From Aotearoamyces nothofagi (taxonomy: Eukaryota > Ascomycota > Leotiomycetes > Leotiales > Tympanidaceae), in the NCBI GenBank assembly GCA_015345905.1, contig JADDTR010000010.1:124001-188000 (forward strand): DNA of 64,000 nt, written 5' to 3'. The notes beneath the pieces were generated by a model. The model searched no databases and had not been told where the DNA came from. It worked only from the letters and a program-made list of their open reading frames with translations. Below are positions 1 through 11,246 of this stretch, piece by piece. How positions within the stretch are numbered: position 1 is the stretch's first letter; each line of letters opens with the position of its first letter. The position numbers and the translations under genes are program-made.

Positions 1-1898
1 TCCGCGAAGAAGCAATTGTTCCACCAACGTTTGGTGGCGCACAAGCTGATCGTGCTCCTTCTGTCAATACTGATAGGCAAGAAATAATTAATCCAGCGAG
101 AGCTGCTCTTATATCTGGAAGCGATGCAGAACCTCCAAGGCAAAGCAGAGACGACCGAGACCGGGCTTCTTCCAGGGCTCGCTCTCCACGACGGAGTGAA
201 CGATACATTAGCTCTGATAGAGACCATCCAGATTCTAGGCGCCTTGACAGGCCTTCGATTGGCCGCGGTCCTAATACAGAGCTGCAAGACTACCAGCGAA
301 GCCGCCACGATGAGTCTCAACCTATGCCGCTAGGACCACGAGTAGATCGGCCAAGCGATAGGAGCCATGGCGAAAGATCTCGAGACTCCTCGGCCTTTCA
401 GCCGACTGCACCGCCTCCCCGTGCGCTAGATCCTGATCATGGTAGATTAAACCACTCGTCAAGACAGCAACCAGACCCTAATTTTGGGCGTTTAAATTCA
501 GCAGCCGCATCAACGACGGCACCTGGTCCTGAAATTCCATCTGGACCACGTGGTCATTCGTCAAGAGGTGGCCGCCAATCTAATACGTCTCAACCACGCG
601 CTGAAGCTCGGCAACCACTCCCCCCACAAGAGTCCGCTCGACCTGCAACTCCAGATATGCAACCACCGACCGGCCCTGCTTCCACTCGAGGGACAACACG
701 ACGGTCAGGTTCAGGTCAGGTGGAATCAACATCGTCCGCTCCGACCTCCGTGCCAACTGCGTCTACAGCTTCACCTCCAAACTCTGGAATCCACCCTGAG
801 CGTATGAGACATCTTGCCCCGCAAGCTTTGCCGCTAGCTCCGCCGACACTCCCTCCTCCTCAGTCTGGTCCACCCGCAGGTGTTCATCCCGATCGTCTAA
901 AGGCGTTTCAAGATGATCTTCCTGTTCAGCAAACTCCACCTCCGTTGCAGACCTCTGATATTAGATCCGGACCATCTGCACCATCACCGATCAGTGCAGG
1001 ACCTCCATCAGGTCCTCGAGGTCTCCAGCAATCCACACCATCAACACCTAATGGCCTCGTCGCCCCAACTGGGCCTGCATCGAATTCGAGTGACCGTGGT
1101 ATTAGGGGTCCAAGGCGACAACTTGCCGGTATAAACAGCACTCTCCAACAGGCAGGTCAACAGAATGGCCCTGAGCGCCCCGGAGATCGTGTGGGCAGCA
1201 TTCGCGGCCGAAGTACAAGGCAAAGTAGTGGTGCAGGGATTAGTGAGCCTCAAAGTCCAGCACCTTCAACTCCAGCCAACACTTCTCGACCTGAATCCTC
1301 CAGTCAGGATCGAGCTGGAGATCTCTTCTCCAACCGCATCACCAAGCCCGACGATGCGCGTGACAATCAAAGTGGGGCGGGTCGTGATGTTAGACGACAT
1401 AAGTCAGGTGGACATAGTCGGCGAAGCTCAAGATCAAGAAGCCCTGAGCGACGTGAACATGAACGACGGGAGCGCGAGCGTGTTCCTGTCGAAGACGAAC
1501 ACCGAGCTAGTAGTAGAGGCGAAGGGCGCGAACCCCGAGGTGGCGGTGCAATTGGAGATCGAAGGGATAACGTCAGAGATGGTGCGAGGCGGCCTAGTAA
1601 TAGTAGCAGAGAACGTGATGGGCCTCGACGCGATGGTAGGGATGGTGATCACAGTCGAGATGGACCACCTCAGAGGCCAGTTGACAATTGGGGACAATTC
1701 CCTCCACCACCACCTCCGCCGTTTCTGCCACCAGGCAGAGATAACGATCGCATCCGTGATATCAGAATTCGTGGCGGAGATGATCGACGGGAGAGTCGCG
1801 GCCCACGTGAAGATGGTGGAGGCAGTGGAGGAAAGAGGAGAGGAGAAGAGGGTGGGAGAACGGATAGCAGAGGTCGCGAGAAGAGAATTCGGCATTAG
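1..1898 (+). CDS. THO2: THO complex subunit 2, C-terminal tail (5' partial)
   Basis: Tho2 is the large scaffold of the nuclear THO complex, which couples transcription elongation to mRNP packaging and export. Only the tail is present: the frame is open from base 3 to the TAG at 1896-1898 (about 631 residues) with no visible intron, and the gene continues off the left edge. The visible protein is wholly disordered: Pro/Ser/Thr/Gly-rich stretches, then an Arg-Asp/Arg-Glu/Arg-Ser tail ending in KRRGEEGGRTDSRGREKRIR-type sequence. The block around 1110-1290 (GPRRQLAGINSTLQQAG, then RPGDRVGSIRGRSTRQSSGA) and the LFSNRI segment match what I recall of filamentous-fungal Tho2 tails; the helical THO core lies outside the window. 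Long ORFs in other frames and on the minus strand here are shadows created by compositional bias. The call rests on the tail pattern alone, so it is strong but not certain. Confidence 0.78.
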   Translation, partial: REEAIVPPTFGGAQADRAPSVNTDRQEIINPARAALISGSDAEPPRQSRDDRDRASSRARSPRRSERYISSDRDHPDSRRLDRPSIGRGPNTELQDYQRSRHDESQPMPLGPRVDRPSDRSHGERSRDSSAFQPTAPPPRALDPDHGRLNHSSRQQPDPNFGRLNSAAASTTAPGPEIPSGPRGHSSRGGRQSNTSQPRAEARQPLPPQESARPATPDMQPPTGPASTRGTTRRSGSGQVESTSSAPTSVPTASTASPPNSGIHPERMRHLAPQALPLAPPTLPPPQSGPPAGVHPDRLKAFQDDLPVQQTPPPLQTSDIRSGPSAPSPISAGPPSGPRGLQQSTPSTPNGLVAPTGPASNSSDRGIRGPRRQLAGINSTLQQAGQQNGPERPGDRVGSIRGRSTRQSSGAGISEPQSPAPSTPANTSRPESSSQDRAGDLFSNRITKPDDARDNQSGAGRDVRRHKSGGHSRRSSRSRSPERREHERRERERVPVEDEHRASSRGEGREPRGGGAIGDRRDNVRDGARRPSNSSRERDGPRRDGRDGDHSRDGPPQRPVDNWGQFPPPPPPPFLPPGRDNDRIRDIRIRGGDDRRESRGPREDGGGSGGKRRGEEGGRTDSRGREKRIRH

Positions 1899-2358
1899 AT
1901 TCAAGCAGCTGCTTTGTTAGGATAAGACATTTGGGATCCATGCGGGAAAAAATGAAGAAATCGAAAATTGGCTGTACAACGGTTGGCATAATTGCATCGC
2001 TCTGGCGTTGAGTCTCCAGCATTCCACTGAGGATATTACAACTGCAGCATGACATGAGAATGGTCACGGCACCAGCCTTGTAGAGAGGCATCTTGTACTT
2101 TTAGACAGCAGTCAAAGAAGAAGGAAATGAATATATTCGAATGGTTGACTCGCGATTGAGAGACTCCACATACGAGTTCGGACCGGGCCCACGTGATGAC
2201 CGTACTAGCGTCGTAAGCTGATGATGGCTGGGGGGGTGGGGTTTATCTTGTGATGTTGTGATGTTGTGATTTATGATTTGGGATTTTTCATTTGTGATAG
2301 TGTGTGTATAGAAGCATAGCATAGCATTGCACCGTACAGCTATAGCTACACGGCGAGG

Positions 2359-2391
2359 TATATATATATATACATATACATATACATATAT
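2359..2391. repeat. TA/CATA dinucleotide-rich tract
   Basis: An almost pure alternation of T and A with interspersed CATA units, just downstream of THO2. Confidence 0.85.
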
Positions 2392-3183
2392 TTTTTAGCA
2401 GAGCATACCCTTACCCATACCCACGACCCACGACCCATCCAGACCACCAGACTCCTCGCCGAAGCACGAGGAGGGAGGGACTGCTGCTGTGTTGGTTTCT
2501 CGCGAGGCGGGGTCTTGGCTGGGCAGGTGGGTTTGGGTTGGGTGGAGTTGGGTGGGATGGGATGGGATGGCTGGGTTGGATTGGACGTGGTGAGATATAT
2601 TGGACTGGGCTAGATGACGGCGACGCAGCAGCAGCTCGCGATAGCGATACAGTGACACGGGTTGCAGGTTGCAGGTTGCAGGTGAGAGAATGCAGGCCGA
2701 GTGCGGGTTGCAGATGTCGAGGTGCGGGTATACACAGTAGAGGACAGATAGGGGGAGGCGGAGATATATATGTGCATGTATGTAGGGGGAGGCGGAAGAG
2801 CGGGTCAGCCAGGTCGAGCTCGGTATATTGCTCACGTGGTCCGCGCGGTGTTTTGGGGTTATCTGTAGATAGATAGATGGTAGAGAAGACAGCAGAGGAT
2901 GGGGATGAAGGATGGGGATAAGAAGAGAGCAGAGAGAGGGTTGTTGGTAGATTAGATCGCAAGCCAGCAGTTGAGGATTGGGAGTCTGGATTGGGACTAG
3001 GAAGGAAGGATGTAGAGGTCGTCGACGCTGTTGCTGAACGGGGTGTATTGGTACAGAGAGGTGTTTGTAGGGAGGCATCGCTATAGTATAGTCATCAATC
3101 TATCTGGTCCGCCCAGATGGCAGCGAGGCACAGCGAGGCACAGCGAGGCAAGGCTATTTATTGAATGATAGAATAGATATAGC

Positions 3184-3290
3184 TAAGAACAAAGAATCTA
3201 CAGAGAGAGGTTATAATAGACATGACCAAGAACGAAGAACGAAGAATCTAGAGAGAGAGGTTATAATAGACATGACCAAGAACGAAAGAC
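3184..3290. repeat. 50-bp direct tandem duplication
   Basis: Two adjacent copies with a period of exactly 50 bp. The words AGAATCTA, GAGAGAGGTTATAATAGA and CATGACCAAGAACGAA recur at positions 3193/3243, 3203/3253 and 3221/3271. Few differences separate the copies, so the duplication is recent. Confidence 0.9.
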
Positions 3291-3587
3291 GAAGAACGAA
3301 GAATGAAGAGGTCGAGCCAGAGATGGCAAAACACGCTGGCCACCGCATCCACCTCTCGCATCTCCATCCCATTCGCGTAGGCTGGCTACCTGCACATCCC
3401 ATCCCATCCTGGCCCTGCCCCAGTTCTTGTTTCAGAGAACCCAGCCAGGAGGGCCCAGCAGGCCTGTCGATTGCAATCTCCTTTTCTGTCCACAGCCATA
3501 TATATACACTTCGTTTTGCACGGATGCTCTGCAGGTCTGTTTTGGCTTCTTGTCTTCGGGACGCGGCTGCGACGGGTGGGATGGGAC

Positions 3588-3626
3588 GATGGATGGATGG
3601 ATGGATGGATGATGGATGATGGATGA
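3588..3626. repeat. GGAT tetranucleotide microsatellite
   Basis: About six perfect GGAT units followed by interrupted GATGGATGAT units. Confidence 0.9.
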
Positions 3627-4334
3627 CTGGGAGCAGAGATTGCGGGAGACGTGGGCGATGACGTCGGCGGAGAGAGCGCTGCTGTTTATTAGTACGGGTC
3701 TGACCGGGGGGGGGTTGCAGGTATGATTGCTGCGTCATCGGATGGGGGATCGGGCAGGCCAGAGTGGCTTTGTTTCTTGTTTCTTGTTTCGTTTTTATTT
3801 TTGTTATTGTTTTTGTTTATTCTGGATCGCGTCTCCCCCGGCGGGATGGCGACTCGACCGTTGCTACTGGGTACTGGTGCCGGGTTCGTGGACTTGGGCT
3901 CGTGGACTTGGGGCTCGTGTTTACCACACGTGTACCGGCAGACACGACACGAGCACGCCATTCTGGCTGGTGCTGTGCATGCATGCATCCATCTGCGCCT
4001 GGGTTTTGCTCTCGATGGTTGCGCCTGGCCGGTGGTGACGGATGGATACAGTGGGTGGACGGGTATTTTTAGATATATCTCCTGTGAGGATGCGTCGTAT
4101 AGGATGTAAGTCTACGCGAACGTGAGAGAGACGAGTCTTTTCAACGGCGAGAGGAGCGGGGCGGGGAGGAGCGGCGGGGAGGAGAGGAGAGGAGAGGAGA
4201 GGAGAGACGTGGTGTTCGTCCGGGAGGGAGGGTGGCACGGCAAGCAAGCAAGGAGAGTTGCTTGCATGGCAAGTGAAGTGGGTGAGTGAGTGGTGCAGGT
4301 GGATACTGGCTGGGTTGACGCGGGTAGAGAGGGA

Positions 4335-4408
4335 GAGGAAGAAGTAGATTACAGATGGATGATGCCAGGGAGAAAGAAGTAGATTACATATGGGTGATGC
4401 CAGGGAGG
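4335..4408. repeat. Tandem duplication of about 37 bp
   Basis: Two near-identical copies of a unit containing AGAAGTAGATTACA followed by TGATGCCAGGGAG. Confidence 0.8.
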
Positions 4409-4485
4409 GACGGTAGGGATCAGGGAGGGATGCGGATGGGTTTGATGGTATTGACGGTAGGGATGCCGGGATGCTCGGGGGATTG

Positions 4486-4735
4486 CTGCAGTACAGTACA
4501 GTAGATAACAATATCAATAAAGTACAGTAGACAGCAATACCGGTATAGTACAGAACAGTACAGTACTGTACAGAAGACAGCAATACCGGTACAGTACAGT
4601 AGAACAACACCGGTACTGTACAGAACAGTACAGTAGACAGCCAACACCGATACCGTACAGAACAGTAGAGTATATACAGTACAGTAGCAGACAGACCAGA
4701 CCAGACCAGACCAGACCAAACCAAACCATCCACTA
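4486..4735. repeat. TACAGTA/CAGTACAGTA cluster ending in (CAGAC)n
   Basis: A 250-bp run in which GTACAGTA, ACAGAACAGTA and CAATACCGGTA recur many times. It ends in about five CAGAC units and two related CAAAC units. TACAGTA is the reverse complement of TACTGTA, and TACAGTACTGTA as found here is a perfect palindrome. Confidence 0.9.
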
Positions 4736-6689
4736 AACAACTCCACAACCTCCCTTCCAGCCCTCCCTTGGTTCTCGCCTTTTTCTATCCTCTATCCTCT
4801 TTCCAGCTTCCAGCTTCCTCCTCCCTCCAACAGTCAGCTATCCCATACCATCCCATCCCATACCGCAGCACAGCACGAGCACAGCACGAGCAGGAGCACG
4901 CCCCCCGCTGCATCCCCATCCCCATCCCCATCCCAATCCAGCCGCCGCCCCTTCCTCGCTCATCAGCGCCGCGGGCACCGTGCCGGGTGCTGGGCCCTGG
5001 GGCTTGTTCTGGGTGCCGCGTTTGGCATGTGGGGATTCCCGGAGGGGGAGGAGGAGGAGGCCGCTGCTTTTCTGGCTTGTGCTGGGAGAGATGGATGGGA
5101 GGGAGATGGATGGAGATGGAGATCTGCCTCGGTGCCCGCGGTGTATAGCCCATCCCGTGTCGCGAGCACGACGGAGCCGGCTCATACTGTACTCTGTACT
5201 GGATACTAGGTGCGTGCGCGCCCTGCAACAGGAGGTAACAGCATATACAGTACAGTGCGGTGAGTAGTACCGCACTACTACTCGTGCTGCATCTTTCCTA
5301 TACGAGGGAATCATCGACAGTCGGGCCCGCCAGCCCGCCAGCCTGCCTGCCTTATCGCGGAACATGTATACCATATCAGCGCGTAGCATGTATCTTGCAT
5401 CACATGAATCACATATACTGCATATATACATACGTCGTAACTATGCCATACATCATGCTGTATACAGATGTCACATCACATCACATCACATATACATATA
5501 TACATATACGTATAAATGCTTACATCATAGTAGGCCTACCGAGGGGCACCGCCATCCGCTATCTATACTCGATACGGGCCAGGGCCAGGGCCACTGCGGT
5601 GCTCGTTGCTCTTTAACATGATACCGTGGCATGTTCGCCGGCAAGTGGGAGGAGCGAGGAGCGAGCAGAGGAGAGCAGAGCAGAGGAGAGCAGAGTACAG
5701 CACAGTAGTGAGAGGGTGATACGAGCGGCATGCAGTGCGCACTGTCTGTCACCTCGTCCGCCCCCCCTCCCTCAATCCGTCCCTCGCTGGCCTCTCGTCG
5801 CATCGCATCGCATCCCATCCCATCCCATGCCCACACAGCCATCAATCAATCGCCTACCATGACCGTTTCTGCCACACTACCCAGTATACAGTACCAGTAT
5901 CTCTGTATATGTCACGGAAGCCCGTCTCTGGCGGTGTGTGGCCACGCGCAGAGCAGAGCAGAGCAGAGCAGAGCAGGTCGGTCAGTCAGTCAGTCATACG
6001 AGGGCGCCGTCTCCGCCCGTCTTGTCTTGCCTGTCTGTCTGTCTGGTCTATTATCTATTATTACCTCGACCCTTCGTAAAAGCCGGAGTGCGTCGCGGCA
6101 CCGCGGACGGCTCGGAGAGGACGTGTGGCCCCAGAAATTGCGATGAGCCCTGGGCCCTGGGAAGTGCCGTGCTGTGATTCCTCGGCCAGGCGAGGAACTA
6201 CAGTACTACAGTACAGTACTTACAGTACACTGTAGCTCGACCTGTCCAGGGCGCCCACGGCAGCGGCTGGACATCTGGCGGGCCAATCACGTGGCCGAGG
6301 CAGCGGAACAGCGGTGGCACTAAGCCCGACCAAAACACGAACCCTAAGAAAGGGCAGGCTGCGGCTGGCGCTAGGCCGGGTTGGGGGCCCGCGGTGGCTA
6401 GCAAGGGCCAGGCGTGGGTGTGGGCCGTGCGACGTGGGCAGGGGAGAGGGAAGTCAGTCCTCGATGGGGAAAGCAGGAGATGCGGCGGCATATCGTATCT
6501 GCGACAGTGCCTGTATCTATCTGTCTGTCTGTACAGCATCCCCTCTGCTGCAGACTCGGTAGCTGTGTGCAGGCCCAGGAGATGGCTGTGGTCGGTGGGC
6601 GGGAGGAAGGAGAAGGGCTGGTGGATGGGTGGGTGTGTACGTAGACTGAGCTGGGAGAGCTGGCCGAGTGGATAGGGCAGGGCATGGAC

Positions 6690-7020
6690 AGTGTGTATAG
6701 TACAGTGTATATAGTATATACGTAGTATAGCCAGTACAGTACAGTGTGTACTGTACAGTACAGTATAGCCAGTACAGTATAGCCAGTACAGTCCCGCACG
6801 TACAGCAAGTCCAGTACAGCGCACACCGTTATATACAGTACAATCCCCTTCCTGGCTAGGTACTGTAGCTAACCCACCCAACCACGCCCAGCCGCCCAGC
6901 CCTCCCTAGGTATTCGTCCAGTGCAGTGACAGTATTTGCCCAGTGCAGTCGTCCAGTACAGTGACAGTGCAGCTACAGTGCAGCCAGCGACAGCACAGCA
7001 CAGTACAGCGACAGTACATA
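6690..7020. repeat. Second TACAGTA/CAGTACAG cluster
   Basis: A dense array of GTACAGTA, AGCCAGTACAGTA and CAGTGCAG variants, degenerate copies of the motif at 4486-4700. Smaller clusters lie at 5180-5265, 5885-5905, 6200-6235 and 7430-7530. Confidence 0.85.
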
Positions 7021-7478
7021 ACGCAGTCGGCACTCGTCACCCAATCAAAGCCCCCGTCCGCCGGGGCCCCCTCCTCCCCCTGCCTGCCTGCCTGCCTGCC
7101 GACCGATTGATTCGTCTCTCGGCTATCCCCTGGCGGGCCTCAGTTGCAGTTGCAGGCCAGGTGCCGGAGAGAACAGGCCAGGGCAGGGCCAGGCTTGGCG
7201 CCTCGCTCGGCTACTGCACTGCAGGCTGCAGCTAAGGTATAGTTAGCTACTGGGGCTGCTGGAAGGATCACTGAAGGATCACTGAAGGATTACTGGAGAT
7301 TACTGGATGACTGTGGGCGACTTGTCCGTTCGTGCCCGGAATTGATCATTACGGTAGGGGTGGCTGGGATGGAGAGGTCCTGCCTGCCTGGCCTGCTACG
7401 GTAGGGGAGGGCAGGGTAGGGTAGGGTGGCCAGTACAGTAGGTAGGTAGGTCATACGTGCACCACTATCTGGGTATTA

Positions 7479-7530
7479 CAGCACTACTCTACAGCACTAC
7501 AGCACTACAGCACTACAGCACTACAGCACG
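7479..7530. repeat. ACAGCACT tandem repeat
   Basis: Five or more direct copies of an 8-9 bp CTACAGCA unit in the far-upstream region of the WSC gene. Confidence 0.85.
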
Positions 7531-7729
7531 ACCTGTCCAGCACTAGCCAGGTGCCTATTGAATGCACTGCACTGCACTGACTGACTGCCTGACGGACTGA
7601 CGGACTGACTGCCCAGCACTGCCTACCTCCACTACCTCTCCACTACCCTCACCTCACTCACTCTCTCACTCACTCACTAGAGTCACTACTCACCTCACCT
7701 CGCTACCGCCTCCTGCTGCTACGCTGTAA

Positions 7730-7935
7730 TTCTCCTTCCCTCCCCCCCCCAAAAAAACCCGACCTGCCCCCACGCCGTTCCGCCTCGACTGCCGCCGATC
7801 CAACCGCTCTCCTCTCTCTCTCCCTCTCTCCCTCTCTCTCCTCTTCCTATCTCTCTCTGCCTCACTGCCTCAGTCCCGTCCCAACTTTCCTTTCCTTCCC
7901 TTCCCTTTCTCTTCTTCTCCTTCTGCTTCTATTTC
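7730..7935 (+). promoter_or_regulatory. Pyrimidine-rich promoter/leader tract of the WSC gene
   Basis: About 200 bp of nearly continuous C/T on the plus strand (CTCTCTCCCTCTCTCC-type), 300-500 bp before the WSC start codon. CT-rich tracts next to transcription starts are usual in strongly expressed filamentous-fungal genes, so this is probably core promoter or leader. The start site itself cannot be placed. Confidence 0.5.
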
Positions 7936-8236
7936 TTCCCTGTCGCCGTCCATCATCGCCATAAAACACCGTGATACCATAGAGAAGAGCGGCAGTGACA
8001 TGGCTACAGCGCTACTGGCTCCTGCACGTCGATGATGCTTCCACGGGATACTTGACTGTCTTCTCGCTCATTCACTCACACACACACACGACCTATCAAT
8101 CCTCTCGGATCCCTTCCAATTGCGAGCGCTGGGTGTCTCGTTCTCGACCTCCCCGTGCGCCATTGAGGTCCCATCTCCCACATTGATCACTGTCTGCCTG
8201 CTTCGGGCGGTGCACAGCTTCAACCTCGCGGCCAAG

Positions 8237-9722
8237 ATGCTATCCGTCAGTGTTGGATTCTCCCGCCTGGCAGTCGTGGCTTTCTGCTACGCTGCCCTCC
8301 TCCACCAAGCATCTGCTCTAGACATTGCATACTGCTCGAGCGTCAATACTGCTTCTACCAATGCCAGTAAGTTGGCCCGCTGCCGCGTGCGTGTGCTCCG
8401 TGTTCCTCGATACTGACATGCCGTGCCTCCAGATTCGAGCATCTATCAATCCAACGGCTTGTGTCATGATTTCTGCGATTCGAGCTACGCCTTTGCAGTG
8501 CTGCAGGATTACGATTGTTGGTGCTCCAACTACGCACCCGGCGTTACCACGTCGACAGGTGACTGCGATACTCCGTGTCCCGGCTATCCTTCGGACCTCT
8601 GTGGAGGCGACAGTCTATATGGATACATTGCCTTGGGTAACACCGTAGAGGGGACGAAAGGAGCATCGAGCACTGCAGCGGCTGCCTCGACCACCCCAGT
8701 AAAGGTCAGTTGTCCCATCGAGTTCTCAACATTTGCAGCACCCCTTTCGCTCTCTGTGCATGTCATGGCGGCATGTCAGCTGCTTTGACCTCATTTTGAC
8801 ATAAAGGTGATAGGAGGTAACTATCACGGCGAGCGCGGATCCTGTCACTGTGGTCACTACGGTCGATTCATCTCCATCGTCGAGCACTCTGTCAATTGCC
8901 TCGTCGTCATTGTTACCTAGCTCCTCGAGCGATCCTGTATGCAGTAGCTTTTACTTCTGCCATTTCTTTGGGAATCTCGTGAAACATGTCTTGTCTGGAA
9001 GTGAAATCTAACGTTTTGTTGAAATCTAGACTTCCACTACCGACGCAGAAGCAGCAGCAGCCACAACTACCCAAGCGGCAGCAGCCACGACAACCAGCAC
9101 ATCATCATCCTCCTCATCTTCCTCAACCTGGACGCCTACACCCATCACCTCGGTTGAGACGGTAACGGGACAGGTTAGGACTGTTACAATAACGCCGACC
9201 TCTCCATCTGATTCGTTATCTTCCTCCTCCTCGAAATCCAGCAGCAGTAGCAGTCGCCTCAACACGGGCCAAACGGTTGGGTTAGTTGTCGGTCTGGTAG
9301 CCCTGGTCGCCATTATAGCCGCCATTGTAGTTATCTGCATCCGCAGGAGACGCAAGATCAAACAGGATCAGAATGCGGCAAACGCAAATGCAGACGATAG
9401 AAGTCCTCTGGGCAGTGCTGGAGGACAGGTGCCATCGCGAACCATGAGTGAGAGCTCACGCTATATGCTGGGCACCGATGGCAAGCGGGTAGTGGAGGGG
9501 TGGGAGGGTGAGGAAGCAGGAACAGGAACTGCGAGGACCAGAAATAGTGGCCACGGTTTCCTTGTGCCGGTTGATCCACGAATTGATCCGTATGCACCCA
9601 TCTACCAGCGCGGGGAGGGCAGCAGGAGTAGGGAGAGCGTCCAGACCATCCAAGATAATCACGACTACTCGAGGCGTGTCCACCAACAAGGGCCCATCTT
9701 AAGGGCGACGAACCCAGATTAG
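8237..9722 (+). CDS. WSC-domain single-pass membrane protein (cell-wall stress sensor type)
   Basis: Four exons: 8237-8366, 8433-8704, 8814-8936 (or from 8817) and 9030-9722, giving about 405 residues. The start at 8237 heads a signal peptide (hydrophobic core to about residue 24, AxA-like cleavage near 27). A WSC domain follows (about residues 28-115) with Cys-rich spacing: YCSS, CHDFC, CWCSNY, CDTPCPG and DLCGG. Next comes a long Ser/Thr/Ala-rich, presumably O-mannosylated stalk, one transmembrane helix (about 256-277, VGLVVGLVALVAIIAAIVV), a basic RRRRK stop-transfer and a cytoplasmic tail. This is the architecture of Wsc1-type sensors, which signal wall stress to Rho1 and protein kinase C; many fungal WSC proteins have other or unknown roles. 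The first intron splits the WSC domain. The third exon's acceptor is ambiguous by one codon (TAG or GAG). Confidence 0.88.
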
Positions 9723-10493
9723 CAGGTGGACAGCTGGAGCAAGAGAAGTTGATGACCATTACACGAATTTCACACTCTCCATAATAAATGGGCTGGTGGG
9801 TTTAGGGGATAGAGAGTACATATTCGGTTTGCATTTCGCATTTGCATCCACGACCTCGTTGGCGTGGCCGGAGTTTTGAGAATGCCAGGACGGCTGGCTG
9901 ATGGGGTTGCCTGAACAGGCTTTGGCGTATCTTGCACTTTTTGTTTCTCGGAGCAAGAAGTGGACTCGTCAATGACGACATCCCGTTCTCTCTCCTGTAT
10001 TATATTTTCAGCACATTGGCTCTCTCTGCCGCAATGAGATTGTTGTAGTCAGGCAGGAGAAAGATATCAGGAGGATGGCCCGATGAAGGAGTACGAAACA
10101 ATCAGACGCGGGATTACTAGATAGCATGGAGCGTGCATAATATCCGGGTAGTAGAGATGACCATCAGTGGTCGATGCATCTTGAGTAGAAGATGGCACAT
10201 AGCAGCAACACACAGCACACACACAAATAAACAATATATAATTTGCAAGACTACCTCTTCTCCATTGCTAATAATTTGCAAAACTACCTTTTCTCCACTG
10301 CTTACTTGGCTTGTGATGGCTTGTAGCGTTGTGTTGTGGCTAGAATGTTAGAGCTCTGGGATGTATATAAAAAGGGGAATAAAAATGGCAAGAAGAAATC
10401 AAGCTCGAGTGTCGAGGGTGTTTGGTAAGTGGAGGGGAGGGATAGTCACAAGTATTGGTTCTGTGCTTGGTTTACTCGATTCGAATCCATTTG

Positions 10494-10735
10494 ATTCTCT
10501 CTTATTTTATCCTCTCTTGTTTTATTCTCTCTTATTTTATTTTCTCTTGTTTTATTTGATTCTCTCTTGTTTTATTTTCTCTTGTTTTATTTTCTCTTGT
10601 TTTATTTTCTTTTCTCTTGTTTCATTTCATTTCATTTTGCTCTGCTTTGCTTTGCTTGTTTTATTTTATCTCATCTTATCTTGTTTTATTTTTATTTTTA
10701 TTTTTATTTTTAATTTTTCTCTTCTCTCTCCTAGA
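10494..10735. repeat. TTTTATTCTCTC-type polypyrimidine/T-rich repeat
   Basis: Irregular repetition of TTTTATTCTCTCTTG and TTTTATTTTCTCTTG units, then TTTTTA units. The plus strand has almost no G and few A. Confidence 0.9.
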
Positions 10736-10744
10736 TTAGGATAG

Positions 10745-10905
10745 CGGATCGGTGGACTGGTGGGATTGGTGGATTGGTGGTGAGAGAGAGATGTAGAGAT
10801 GCAGAGGTGGTGGTGGTGGTAGTAAGGGAGAGATATAGAGCGGTGATAGTAGTAGTAGAGGGGGAGAGGAGGGAGAGGAGGGAGAGGAGGGAGAGAAGGG
10901 GAGGG
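10745..10905. repeat. Purine-rich GGTGG / GGAGA repeats
   Basis: GGTGGATTGGTGG units, then GTAGTAGTAG and four GAGGGAGAG units, all purine-rich on the plus strand, directly after the pyrimidine tract. Confidence 0.85.
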
Positions 10906-11230
10906 GAATATATCCTGTGGTGATTATAGCTGTTCTGTAAGATAGTTTCAATGTCTACTTAGAGAGGCTAGAGGATAGGAGCATGGCATTCAGACGCGGG
11001 GCTCAGGACGCGGGCTCCGAGGAAGGTCCAGCGAGGAGGCGTCGGTCACGTGCGCCTCTGCCAAGCCCTGCCAAGCCCTGCCAAGCCGGGCCCCAATCAC
11101 GAACGCGCGCCCCGAGCAGACGTTTCACAACGACCGCGTGACGAAACAGAGACACACACCATATTCATGCGCTGCTGCTGCTCTCCCTCGTCCTGCTGCG
11201 TTGTTGTGCTATTGGATGTCGATTTGGGCT

Positions 11231-11246
11231 GGGGGGGGGGGGGGGG
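11231..11246. repeat. Homopolymer of 16 G
   Basis: Uninterrupted run of 16 G on the plus strand. Length may be affected by sequencing error. Confidence 0.9.

Larger units (their letters stand above)
1899..8236. other. 6.3-kb gene-free spacer rich in simple repeats
   Basis: No ORF here looks like a protein; the longer ones are translations of repeats. It contains a TA-rich tract (2359-2391), short tandem duplications, GGAT repeats, CAGAC repeats, many TACAGTA/TACTGTA words and finally a long pyrimidine tract. The last kilobase presumably holds the promoter and leader of the WSC gene at 8237. No RNA gene was recognised. Confidence 0.6.

Noticed and set aside
1165-1920. Long alternative-frame and antisense ORFs over the THO2 tail
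   Set aside because: Explained by the compositional bias of the Arg/Pro/Ser-rich tail; no protein-family pattern.
3921-4748. 275-codon minus-strand frame with Tyr/Cys/Val-rich sequence
   Set aside because: It is a translation of the TACAGTA repeats and CAGAC array.
6656-6682. TGGCCGAGTGG, similar to an A box of a Ser/Leu tRNA
   Set aside because: No matching T-loop (B box) within the next 100 bases and no acceptor stem.
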